The notes beneath the pieces were generated by a model that was not told the origin of the DNA, made no database searches, and saw nothing but the letters and a program-made list of their open reading frames with translations. Shown here in pieces: positions 33,633-41,955 of a DNA stretch of 64,000 nucleotides. This DNA comes from Lichenicoccus sp965277665 (lineage in GTDB: Bacteria; Pseudomonadota; Alphaproteobacteria; Acetobacterales; Acetobacteraceae): positions 1,674,001 to 1,738,000 of the forward strand of contig NZ_OZ255835.1 in the NCBI RefSeq assembly GCF_965277665.1, read 5' to 3'. The first letter of the stretch is position 1. Every line of letters begins with the position of its first letter. Position numbers and translations under genes: made by a program.

Positions 33633-34544
33633 TCAGCGGGCGGTCTGGATGGCCGGCGCCGGGCCGCCCGCGAACATGCCGCTGCGGCGGAAGTCCCGCG
33701 GGGTCACGCCGTAGAATCGCCGGAACAGCTTGGTGAAGTAGTTCGCATCGGCAAAGCCGCAGCGCATGGCGATGACATTGATCGGGTCCGGCTCGGTCTG
33801 CAGCCGGCGCGCCGCCTCCTCCATGCGCACCCGCAGCCGGTAGCGCGCCGGGGGCACCCCCTCGCTCGCGCTGAACAGGCGGCTGAAATGGTAGCGGCTG
33901 TAGCCACTCACCGCCGCCATCCGCCCGACATCGACAGGGGCGCCGCCGCCGTCATGCACCAAGGACACCGCCCGCTCGATCGCCGCCGGACGCTTCGAGC
34001 TCGCCCGCACCTCGCCCCAGGCCAGCATCTCGTCGGCGAGGTGCATGGCGATCGAATAGGCGAGCTGCGAGCTGCGCGCCGGCGACGAGGCCTCGCCGTC
34101 CAGCACGGAGCCGCAGGCGCGTGCCAGCCGGTCGATGCTGGCGGGGCCGAACCGGACCAGCGGGCCGACTTCCAGCAGCTGCCGCCACAGCCGCAGCACC
34201 TCAGAGCCGTTCAGGCAGATCCAGAAGAACTCCCACGCGTCACCGGGCGCCAGCCAGTAGCGATTGTCGTGCGGAAAGGCGAGCAGCATGGTCTGGCCGG
34301 GCAGCACCTCGTGCTGGATGCCGCCATAGCGCAAGCGCCCGCGGCCGGAGAGGGTGTGCTGCAGCAGCACGAACGGCGCATCGCCACGCCTGAGCCCGTC
34401 CCAGTCATAGAAGCGGCCTTGTCTCGGATCGTAGCGGCGCAGGTCGTAGCCGGCGCTGGTGACCATGGCGTGCAGCCGGTAGCGCTCCTTGGGGAACGCC
34501 AGCGATACCGCACGCGGACCGGCCGCGACCAGGCTGCTCAGCAC
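33633..34544 (-). CDS. AraC-family transcriptional regulator
   Basis: The N-terminal sugar-binding cupin-like domain (RFYDWDGLRRGDAPFVLLQH) is followed by two C-terminal helix-turn-helix motifs (VDVGRMAAVSGYSRYHFSRL; INVIAMRCGFADANYFTKLF). It is divergent from the GH4 and sugar-transport genes, so it is probably their regulator. The start is uncertain: the GTG at 34544 keeps a conserved-looking leader, while an ATG at 34466 would give a 277-residue protein. Confidence 0.88.
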   Translation of the reverse strand: MLSSLVAAGPRAVSLAFPKERYRLHAMVTSAGYDLRRYDPRQGRFYDWDGLRRGDAPFVLLQHTLSGRGRLRYGGIQHEVLPGQTMLLAFPHDNRYWLAPGDAWEFFWICLNGSEVLRLWRQLLEVGPLVRFGPASIDRLARACGSVLDGEASSPARSSQLAYSIAMHLADEMLAWGEVRASSKRPAAIERAVSLVHDGGGAPVDVGRMAAVSGYSRYHFSRLFSASEGVPPARYRLRVRMEEAARRLQTEPDPINVIAMRCGFADANYFTKLFRRFYGVTPRDFRRSGMFAGGPAPAIQTAR

Positions 34545-34651
34545 GCAATTGCTGGTATAAGCACAGCTTTCCTCTTTCCGCCGGTCGTGTCGCTGAGCAG
34601 GGTAGCAAGAAATTCCCTGTCCCAAAACTTCCCTGTGAGAAGGACGACCTC

Positions 34652-36136
34652 ATGAAAGTCGCGGTGATCGGAGCCGGCAGCGTCGGCTTCACGCGCAAGC
34701 TGGTGCGGGACATAATCAAGGTCGAGGCGCTGCGGGACACCGAGTTCGCCTTGCATGACATCAGTGCCGCCAACCTCGACATGGTGGCCCAGATCGTCCG
34801 CAAGGACATCGCGGCGAACCGCCTGCCGACCCGTGTCAGCACCTCGACCGAGCGTCGCGCGGCGCTGGCGGGAGCCCGCTACGTGATCTGCTGCGTGCGC
34901 ATCGGCGGCCTCGATGCGTTCCACCACGACATCGAGATCCCGCTGCGCTACGGCGTCGACCAGTGCGTCGGCGACACCATCTGCGCCGGCGGCCTGATGT
35001 ACGGCATGCGAACGGTACCGGAGATCCTGGCGTTCTGCCGCGACATCCGCGAAGTGGCCGAGCCGGGCGCGTGGTTCCTCAACTACGCCAACCCGATGGC
35101 GATGAACAGCTGGGCGGCGATCGAGCATGGCGGCGTCGCCAACACGGTCGGGCTGTGCCACGGGGTGCAGCATGGCTGGCGCCAGATCGCCGAGGTGCTC
35201 GGGGCGACCGACCCGCACGAGCTCGAGTATATCTGCGCGGGCATCAACCACCAGACCTGGTATGTCGACCTGCGCTGGAACGGCCGCCGCATCGACTGCC
35301 GCGAACTGCTGGAGGCCTTCGAGCGGCACCCGCAATACAGCCAGGAAGAAAAGGTGCGCATCGACGTGCTGCGCCGATTCGGGGTCTATTCCACCGAGAG
35401 CAACGGCCATCTCAGCGAATACCTGCCCTGGTATCGCAAGCGCCCCGACGAGATCCCGAGCTGGATCGACCTCACCAACTGGATCAACGGCGAGACCGGC
35501 GGCTACCTGCGCTACTGCACCGAGCAGCGCAACTGGTTCGAGACCGACTTCCCGCGCTGGCTCGGCGAGGCGGGCGCGCCGCTCGAACACTACCAGCGGT
35601 CGGACGAACATTGCAGCCACATCATCGAGGCGCTGGAAACCGGCAAGTCGTATCGCGGCCATTTCAACGTGCGCAATGCCGGCCTGGTGACCAACCTCGC
35701 TGCCGACTGCATCGTCGAAAGTCCGGGGACCGTCGACCGGTTCGGGCTGAACATGGTTGCGGGCATCACGCTGCCGATGGCGTGTGCGGCAACCTGCAGC
35801 GTGACCGTGAACGTGCAGCGCATGGCGCTCAAGGCGGCGGTCGAGGGCGACCTGGACATGCTGCGCCTGGCGATGCTGCATGACCCGCTGATCGGCGCGG
35901 TATGCAACCCCGAGGAGGTCTGGCAGATGGTGGACGAGCTGCTGGTGGCGCAGGCACAGTGGCTGCCGCAATTCGCGCACGCGATCCCGGATGCACGCGA
36001 CCGCATGGGACGGGCCCGGCCCTCGGCCAAGGCCTCCGCGGGTGCCGCGCGGCTGTCGGTGCGCAGCGTCGCCGAGCTGCGCGAGGCACGGGCGCCGCGC
36101 GACGCCGCCCACTCGCCGTCCGAACTGGCCGGCTGA
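34652..36136 (+). CDS. Glycoside hydrolase family 4 enzyme, CHG-type
   Basis: This 494-residue NAD- and metal-dependent glycosidase has the Rossmann start VAVIGAGSVGF, the NYANPMAMN motif, a metal-ligand Cys near 169 in GLCHGVQHGW and His near 201 in GINHQTW. From memory of GH4, CHSV marks alpha-galactosidases and CHG(X) alpha-glucuronidases, so the CHGV here points to a uronic-acid glycoside rather than melibiose. The last 40 residues are Ala/Arg-rich and probably disordered. It leads an operon with a sugar ABC importer under a divergent AraC regulator. Confidence 0.85.
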   Translation: MKVAVIGAGSVGFTRKLVRDIIKVEALRDTEFALHDISAANLDMVAQIVRKDIAANRLPTRVSTSTERRAALAGARYVICCVRIGGLDAFHHDIEIPLRYGVDQCVGDTICAGGLMYGMRTVPEILAFCRDIREVAEPGAWFLNYANPMAMNSWAAIEHGGVANTVGLCHGVQHGWRQIAEVLGATDPHELEYICAGINHQTWYVDLRWNGRRIDCRELLEAFERHPQYSQEEKVRIDVLRRFGVYSTESNGHLSEYLPWYRKRPDEIPSWIDLTNWINGETGGYLRYCTEQRNWFETDFPRWLGEAGAPLEHYQRSDEHCSHIIEALETGKSYRGHFNVRNAGLVTNLAADCIVESPGTVDRFGLNMVAGITLPMACAATCSVTVNVQRMALKAAVEGDLDMLRLAMLHDPLIGAVCNPEEVWQMVDELLVAQAQWLPQFAHAIPDARDRMGRARPSAKASAGAARLSVRSVAELREARAPRDAAHSPSELAG

Positions 36137-36191
36137 CGCGAACAACAGGCCCGCAAGAGGCTTTCCCAAGATGCGCCAGGAACAGGAAACG

Positions 36192-37490
36192 ATGGCCACT
36201 CAAAAAGCAGCCGCCATGCCGATGACCCGGCGACAGGCCGGCGCCGCCCTCATATCGGCGAGCGCCATGCTGGCCGCCGGGATGCCGTCCGCACGCGCCG
36301 CCGATCCGGTCTCGCTCAAGTTCTGGGTCGCCTGGGACCCGGCGCTGCCGGACAGCAAGATCGCGCAGGCGAAGATCGCGCAGTACGAGGCGGCGCATCC
36401 CGGCGTCACCATCGAGCTGCAGAACATGTCGTTCGAGGCGATGCACGACAAGCTGGTGACCGCGATCGCCGGCGGCCAGGGCCCGGACGTGAGCTGGGGC
36501 CTGGCCGAATGGCTCGGCGAGTTCGACCGCATGGGAGCACTCGCCGACCTCACCGACGCGGTGGCTGGCTGGCCGGACAAGGCCGCGATCTACCCGAACG
36601 TCTGGACCGGGCTCACCGTCCGCGGCCGCATCAAGGCGGTGCCGCATTATCTCGGCATACGCGCGCTGCTCAGCCACCAGGCGCTGCTCGCCAAGGCCGG
36701 CATCGCAGCGCCACCGAAGAGCTGGGCGGAGCTGCTGGACCAGGCCGCGGCGATCCACACCAAAACCGGCAAATACGCCTTCGCGGTCGCCAACGACGCG
36801 GTGCGCGCGCCGCAGGAGTTCTTCATGCTGCTGGTACAGAACGATGCGCCGCTGGCTGAACCTGTCGCCGCCGGCCTGTACCGCAACAACTGGGACCGCG
36901 ATCCGGCGCAGCTCAGGCGGGGCAGCGAGGTGATGGCGCTGTATCGCGACCTGCTCGCGCGCGGTGCGATCGCACCCAGTTCGACGAGCTGGGGCTGGGA
37001 GGAGGAGGACAACAACTTCGCGCTCGGCCAGTACGCGATGGTGATGAACGGCTCCTGGATGCACCTGCACGAGGCGCAGTATCCGGACAGCATGCGCGAC
37101 GTCGAGATCACGCCACCGCCCGGCTTACGCAACCGCCGCACCTATTTCGAGATCAATCCGTTCTATGTGTACAAGGCGTCCGCGCACCTGCAGCAGGCCA
37201 CCGACTTCGCGCACTTCCTGATCACCAGGGACTACCAGGCCGCCGCCCGCCCGGCCGACAGCCCGCGCACCGACGTGGTCGGCACCGGCAAGTGGGGCAC
37301 CTCGTTCAGCGCCCTGGCCGCGACCGGCGTGCCGTTTCCGCCTGTCGCCCTCGGCCAGATCACCCGCGACATGCAGGACGCCATCGGCCGCGTGCTGCTG
37401 CGGCACGAGGAGCCGCAGGCGGTGGCGGCCCGCTTCGGCCGCGCGGTCAATCATGCGCTGCGCCAATCGGGCGAGCTCGCGTCCGGGTAG
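36192..37490 (+). CDS. Sugar ABC transporter substrate-binding protein (family 1)
   Basis: This 432-residue extracellular binding protein has a twin-arginine-like signal (MTRRQAGAALISASAMLAAG, ending SARAAD). The family 1 lobe opens LKFWVAWDPALPDS and continues with VTAIAGGQGPDVSWGLAEW and later NGSWMHLHE. The ATG at 36192 is chosen; an ATG at 36171 is also in frame. It follows the GH4 gene by 55 bp and should supply the oligosaccharide or glycoside that GH4 splits. Confidence 0.9.
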   Translation: MATQKAAAMPMTRRQAGAALISASAMLAAGMPSARAADPVSLKFWVAWDPALPDSKIAQAKIAQYEAAHPGVTIELQNMSFEAMHDKLVTAIAGGQGPDVSWGLAEWLGEFDRMGALADLTDAVAGWPDKAAIYPNVWTGLTVRGRIKAVPHYLGIRALLSHQALLAKAGIAAPPKSWAELLDQAAAIHTKTGKYAFAVANDAVRAPQEFFMLLVQNDAPLAEPVAAGLYRNNWDRDPAQLRRGSEVMALYRDLLARGAIAPSSTSWGWEEEDNNFALGQYAMVMNGSWMHLHEAQYPDSMRDVEITPPPGLRNRRTYFEINPFYVYKASAHLQQATDFAHFLITRDYQAAARPADSPRTDVVGTGKWGTSFSALAATGVPFPPVALGQITRDMQDAIGRVLLRHEEPQAVAARFGRAVNHALRQSGELASG

Positions 37491-37494
37491 GCGC

Positions 37495-38448
37495 ATGCGG
37501 CACTCGGCGACCCTCAAGCTGCGGCGAACGGCCGCGATCGTGCGGCCTGAAAGGCGCGCCGAGGCCGGCCGTCGCACGCAGATCATCAGGACGGCGGCGC
37601 TGTTCACTGCCCCTGTGGTGCTCCTGCTGCTGGTGCTGATCGCCTACCCGCTGCTGCGCGTGCTGTGGGAGAGCGTACGCTTCGTCAACCTGGTGAACCC
37701 GACGGTGCAGGGTTTCGCCGGGCTCGAGAACTTCCGGACCGTGCTCGCCGACGACGACTTCGTGCCGGCGCTCGAGAACACGGCGATATGGACCGCGCTT
37801 TCGGTTGCCGGCGAATACGCGCTCGGCCTGGCCTCGGCCCTGGCGCTGGCCCGCAACGTGCGCGGCCGCGGCGTCTTCCGGGCGCTGATCATCGTGCCCT
37901 GGGTGATCCCGATCGTCGTGGCCGGGCTGACCTGGACCTGGATGCTGACCCCGGAATACGGCATCCTGAACCACTGGCTGGTGCAGGCGGGGGTGATCCG
38001 CCAGCCGATCGCCTGGCTCGGGCAGCCCGCGACGGCGCTGTTCACCGTGACGCTGGTCAATATCTGGCGCTCGTTCCCGTTCTACACCATCAGCCTGCTC
38101 GCCGCCCTACAGGCGGTCCCGCGCGAGCTGCACGAGGCCGCCGCCGTCGATGGTGCCGGACCGATGCGGCGCTTTCGCGTCATCACCATGCCGCACATCA
38201 GGACGGTGTCGCTGACCCTGATCCTGATCCACGTGATCTGGACCGCGATCAACTTCGACTTCATCTGGGTGATGACCCAGGGCGGCCCGCTGGACGCCTC
38301 GGAGACGCTGCCGATCATGATCTACCGCTACGCCATGCAGCAGTTCGACGTCGGCGCCGCCTGCGCGCTCGCCAGCATGATGATGGGCTTCATGGCGAGC
38401 ATCGTGTTCGTACAATATTACGCCACGCGCGCGAGACCTGCGGCATGA
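37495..38448 (+). CDS. Sugar ABC transporter permease (MalF/UgpA type)
   Basis: This 317-residue protein has six predicted helices and the cytoplasmic coupling loop LHEAAAVDGAGPMRRFRVITM of carbohydrate permeases. A basic N-terminal tail of about 35 residues precedes TM1. The ATG at 37495 comes 4 bp after the binding-protein stop. Its stop overlaps the next permease as ATGA. Confidence 0.92.
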   Translation: MRHSATLKLRRTAAIVRPERRAEAGRRTQIIRTAALFTAPVVLLLLVLIAYPLLRVLWESVRFVNLVNPTVQGFAGLENFRTVLADDDFVPALENTAIWTALSVAGEYALGLASALALARNVRGRGVFRALIIVPWVIPIVVAGLTWTWMLTPEYGILNHWLVQAGVIRQPIAWLGQPATALFTVTLVNIWRSFPFYTISLLAALQAVPRELHEAAAVDGAGPMRRFRVITMPHIRTVSLTLILIHVIWTAINFDFIWVMTQGGPLDASETLPIMIYRYAMQQFDVGAACALASMMMGFMASIVFVQYYATRARPAA

Positions 38449-39293
38449 TCGTCGCCGGACGACGCGAGCACCGCCTGCATGACCGGCTCACTTATATCGT
38501 GCTGGTCACGCTCTCGCTGTTCTGCCTGTTCCCGTTCGTCTGGATGCTCGACACGGCGCTCAAGCCCACCCTCGAGGTGCAGAGCCTGAGCCCGTCGCTG
38601 CTGATCCGCCACCCGACGCTGGCGAGCTTCCGGCACGTGCTGCTGGAGACCGAATTCGGCATCTATTTCCGCAACAGCCTGATCGTCGCCGGCGCGTCGA
38701 CCCTGGTGGCGCTGAGTGTCTCGATCTTCGCCGCCTACGTGCTCAGCCGCTGGCCGCGCATGAAGCTCGCGCGCGCGGTCGGCGGTGCCCTGCTGCTCTC
38801 GCAGATGATCCCCGGCGTCTTGTTGCTGATCCCGCTCTACATGCTGATCCGGCAGCTCGGCCTGCTCAGTTCCTACCTGGGCCTGGTGCTGGTCTATTGC
38901 AGCTTCACCATCCCGCTCTGCAGCTTCATGCTGAAGGGCTTCTTCGACGCCATCCCGCGCGAACTCGAGGATGCCGCCGAGCTCGATGGCTGCACGCGCA
39001 CCGGCATCATCGGACGCATCCTGCTGCCGCTGGCCGCCCCCGGCCTGCTGGCGGCGGCCGCGTTCGCCTTCATCAATGCGTGGAACGAGTTCATGTTCGG
39101 CTACGTGCTGATCAACGACGACGCGCACCGGACGCTCACCCCCGGCATCATGCTGTTCCGCAGCGCGCACGTCACCGACTGGGGCAGCCTGATGGCGGCC
39201 TCGGTGCTGGCGGTGGTGCCGGTGGCCGGCTGCTTCCTCTATTTGCAGCGCTATCTCATCGAGGGACTTGCAGCAGGCGCCGTGAAGGGCTGA
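38445..39293 (+). CDS. Sugar ABC transporter permease (MalG/UgpE type)
   Basis: This 282-residue second permease has the classical opening VTLSLFCLFPFVWMLDTALK and the EAA loop ELEDAAELDGCTRTGIIGRI. It starts at the ATG at 38445, overlapping its partner. No ATPase gene follows: the next gene is a Rieske protein. The importer must therefore borrow a nucleotide-binding subunit encoded elsewhere, as happens with shared MsmK/UgpC-type ATPases. Confidence 0.92.
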   Translation: MIVAGRREHRLHDRLTYIVLVTLSLFCLFPFVWMLDTALKPTLEVQSLSPSLLIRHPTLASFRHVLLETEFGIYFRNSLIVAGASTLVALSVSIFAAYVLSRWPRMKLARAVGGALLLSQMIPGVLLLIPLYMLIRQLGLLSSYLGLVLVYCSFTIPLCSFMLKGFFDAIPRELEDAAELDGCTRTGIIGRILLPLAAPGLLAAAAFAFINAWNEFMFGYVLINDDAHRTLTPGIMLFRSAHVTDWGSLMAASVLAVVPVAGCFLYLQRYLIEGLAAGAVKG

Positions 39294-39359
39294 GCCGCGT
39301 CGGCTCTTGTCCGGGGGCTGCCGAAGCGGCAGAACAGGCGGCAGCGCGCTGGAGACGAC

Positions 39360-40031
39360 ATGGCTGTTCAGACGGACCCCCCGATTGCTGGCCACGGCGC
39401 TGCGGGTCACGGCCCGGAGTCTGGGCCGCGCCGCGACTTCCTCACCCTGCTGACCGGGGCGGCGGCGGTCATCGGCGCCGGCGCCTTCGTGTTCCCGTTT
39501 CTCGACAGCCTCTCACCTGTCGGCGGCCCCGACAGCGCCGATGCCACGGTGGACGTGGACCTGAGCAAGGTCGCACCCGGCCAGCAGATCGTCGTGGTCT
39601 GGCGCGGCAGGCCGGTCTTCGTGGTGCACCGCACGCCTGCGGCGCTGCTTGCCCTGCAGGACACCAACCTCACCAACCGGCTGCGCGACTGGGCCTCGCG
39701 CGAGCTGCAGCAACCGGACTACGTGGTCAACTGGCACCGCTCGCTCGCCCCGGAATACGGCGTCATGGTCGGCATCTGCACGCATCTCGGCTGTGTGCCC
39801 GGCTACGTGCCGAACCCGTCGCCGACCGAGCCGGTCGCGAACTGGCCGGGCGGCTATGCCTGCCCTTGCCACGGCTCCAAGTTCGACCTCGCCGGCCGGG
39901 TCTTCGAGGGAGCGCCGGCGCAGTACAACCTGCCGGTGCCACCCTATTCCATGCCCACCAAGACCAGCCTGCGCATCGGCCTCAGCCCGGACGATCTCGA
40001 CTTCGACTTCGACACCATCCGCCAGCTCTAG
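39360..40031 (+). CDS. petA: Ubiquinol-cytochrome c reductase Rieske iron-sulfur protein (isolated)
   Basis: This 223-residue protein has a twin-arginine/membrane anchor segment (RRDFLTLLTGAAAVIGAGAF, residues 24-43) and both Rieske boxes: CTHLGC (Cys140, His142, Cys145) and CPCHGSKFD (Cys168, Cys170, His171). All ligands to the 2Fe-2S cluster and the disulfide pair are present. The fold and length match the bc1-complex subunit, which carries electrons from quinol to cytochrome c1. Cytochrome b and c1 genes do not follow; the next gene is a SulP transporter. Confidence 0.92.
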   Translation: MAVQTDPPIAGHGAAGHGPESGPRRDFLTLLTGAAAVIGAGAFVFPFLDSLSPVGGPDSADATVDVDLSKVAPGQQIVVVWRGRPVFVVHRTPAALLALQDTNLTNRLRDWASRELQQPDYVVNWHRSLAPEYGVMVGICTHLGCVPGYVPNPSPTEPVANWPGGYACPCHGSKFDLAGRVFEGAPAQYNLPVPPYSMPTKTSLRIGLSPDDLDFDFDTIRQL

Positions 40032-40086
40032 AAGGGAACGCCGCCACGTCCGGAGCCGCCGCTGACCCGAGGCTTGCGGACCGGGC

Positions 40087-41697
40087 ATGATCGCGGTCGT
40101 CGAGGGTTGGCGGGCCGGGCTGTTCGCCCGCTCGCAATGGGTGCCCAACATCGTCTCCGGCCTGATCGTCGGCGTCGTGGCGCTGCCGCTGGGCCTCGCC
40201 TTTGCCATCGCCTCCGGGGTGCGGCCCGAGCAGGGCCTCTACACCTCGATCATCGGCGGCCTCGTGGTGTCGCTGTTCGGCGGCAGCCGGATCCAGATCG
40301 CGGGTCCCACCGGCGCCTTCATCGTCATCCTGGCCGGCGTGGTGGCGCGGCACGGTGCGGGCGGCCTGCTGGTGGCGACCCTGATGGCCGGCGTGATGCT
40401 GCTGGCGATGGGGTTCGCCCGCTTCGGCGCCGCCATCCGCTTCATCCCGGATCCGGTGATCAGCGGCTTCACCGCCGGCATCGCGGTGATCATCTGGGTC
40501 GGACAGTGGCACGACTTCTTCGGCCTGCCGCACACCGGGGGCGAGCATTTCTACGAAAAGCTCGGCCAGCTGCTGCGCGTGCTGCCGCACCTGCATCCGG
40601 CGACCACGGCGCTGGCGCTGGCAAGCATGGCGCTGCTGCTGTTCGGGCCGCGCATCCCCGGCCTCGCGCGCCTGCCGGGGCCGCTGATCGCGCTGGTGGT
40701 GGCGACCGGGCTGCAGGCGGCGTTCCGCTGGCCGGGCGTCGCCACCATCGGCAGCGCCTTCGGCGGCATTCCACGCGGGTTGCCGCACCTCACCCTGCCC
40801 GCGATGGGCTTCGACCAGGTGATGTCGCTGCTGCCGTCCGCCTTCACCATCGCCATGCTGGGCGCCATCGAGAGCCTGCTGTCGGCGGTGGTGGCCGACG
40901 GCCTGGCGGGCACCCGGCACAACTCCAACCAGGAGCTGATCGGCCAGGGCCTCGCCAACATAATCAGCCCCCTGTTCGGCGGCATCGCCGCCACCGGGGC
41001 GATCGCGCGGACGGCCACGAACTTCCGCAACGGCGGCACCGGGCCGCTGGCCGGCATCGTGCACGCGCTGACCCTGGTGGCGGTGCTGCTGGTGGCAGCC
41101 CCGCTCGCCGGCATGATCCCGCTCTGCGCGCTGGCGGCGATCCTGTTCGTGGTGGCCTGGAACATGAGCGGGGCCGCGCACTGCGTGCGCATGCTGCGCA
41201 CCGCGCCGCGGGCGGATGCGGGGATCCTGCTGATCACCTTCGGGCTCACGGTGATGACCGACCTGGTGATCGCGGTGAATATCGGCGTGATCCTGGCAAT
41301 GCTGCAGTTCCTGCGCCGGATGGCGTCGAGCGTCGAGATAGTGGCGCAGGACGCGGCCACGCTGTCGGTGCCGCTGCCGCCCGGCGTGCTGGTCTATGCG
41401 ATCGAGGGCCCGTTCTTCTTCGGCGCGGTGGACACGCTGGAGCGCGCACTGGGCCACACCCGCACCGATCCGCGCTGCCTGATCCTGCGGCTCGGCCATG
41501 TGCCGTTCATGGACATCACCGGCCTCCAGGCGCTGCAGGAGGCAGCCGGGAACCTGGAACGACGCGGCGTCAAGGTGGTGTTCTGCGAGGCCAACATGCG
41601 GGTGCTGCGCAAGCTGCTGCGCGCCGGCCTGTTGCCGCGCGGCGGCCCGCGCCGCTACTGCTCGACGCTGGCAATCGCGCTCGAACGCGCGGGATGA
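40087..41697 (+). CDS. SulP-family inorganic anion transporter with STAS domain
   Basis: This 536-residue membrane protein has the SulP signature region (GLIVGVVALPLGLAFAIASG, then GPTGAFIVILAGVV). It has about ten to twelve helices and a cytoplasmic STAS domain from roughly residue 430 (VYAIEGPFFFGAVDTLERAL, FMDITGLQALQEA). Family members move sulfate, bicarbonate or other anions, mostly by proton or sodium symport. The substrate cannot be told here. It follows the Rieske gene by 55 bp; a functional link is not obvious. Confidence 0.93.
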   Translation: MIAVVEGWRAGLFARSQWVPNIVSGLIVGVVALPLGLAFAIASGVRPEQGLYTSIIGGLVVSLFGGSRIQIAGPTGAFIVILAGVVARHGAGGLLVATLMAGVMLLAMGFARFGAAIRFIPDPVISGFTAGIAVIIWVGQWHDFFGLPHTGGEHFYEKLGQLLRVLPHLHPATTALALASMALLLFGPRIPGLARLPGPLIALVVATGLQAAFRWPGVATIGSAFGGIPRGLPHLTLPAMGFDQVMSLLPSAFTIAMLGAIESLLSAVVADGLAGTRHNSNQELIGQGLANIISPLFGGIAATGAIARTATNFRNGGTGPLAGIVHALTLVAVLLVAAPLAGMIPLCALAAILFVVAWNMSGAAHCVRMLRTAPRADAGILLITFGLTVMTDLVIAVNIGVILAMLQFLRRMASSVEIVAQDAATLSVPLPPGVLVYAIEGPFFFGAVDTLERALGHTRTDPRCLILRLGHVPFMDITGLQALQEAAGNLERRGVKVVFCEANMRVLRKLLRAGLLPRGGPRRYCSTLAIALERAG

Positions 41698-41861
41698 ACA
41701 CGCTGGGCATGTAATGGCGGCGTATTCGATTGCTTTTTGCAACAGAGATCCGCACAAGGGACAGGTCTCGCGCCGAAACTTCGCCTGATGCCCGACCTAG
41801 TGGTCCGATCCTGACGCTCACTACCCGAGCGGCAGGTTCAATCGGTCCATCAAATCAAAGG

Positions 41862-41907
41862 CCAGTGGTAAAACCTGACGAACTGTTCCGTCAGATTTTC
41901 CCACTGG
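41862..41907. repeat. Long imperfect inverted repeat (19-nt arms) before the Hint protein
   Basis: The arms 41862-41880 (CCAGTGGTAAAACCTGACG) and 41889-41907 pair over 17 of 19 positions around an 8-base loop. It sits 49 bp upstream of the Hint-gene ATG and 165 bp after the SulP stop. The right arm contains TTTT but no T-run follows. It could be a 5'-leader hairpin, a bidirectional terminator or the relic of a small mobile element. Confidence 0.6.
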
Positions 41908-41955
41908 TCCGGTTGTGGGTGCTCGTTATTGATCAGCAATGGAAGCGGGCGCGGC

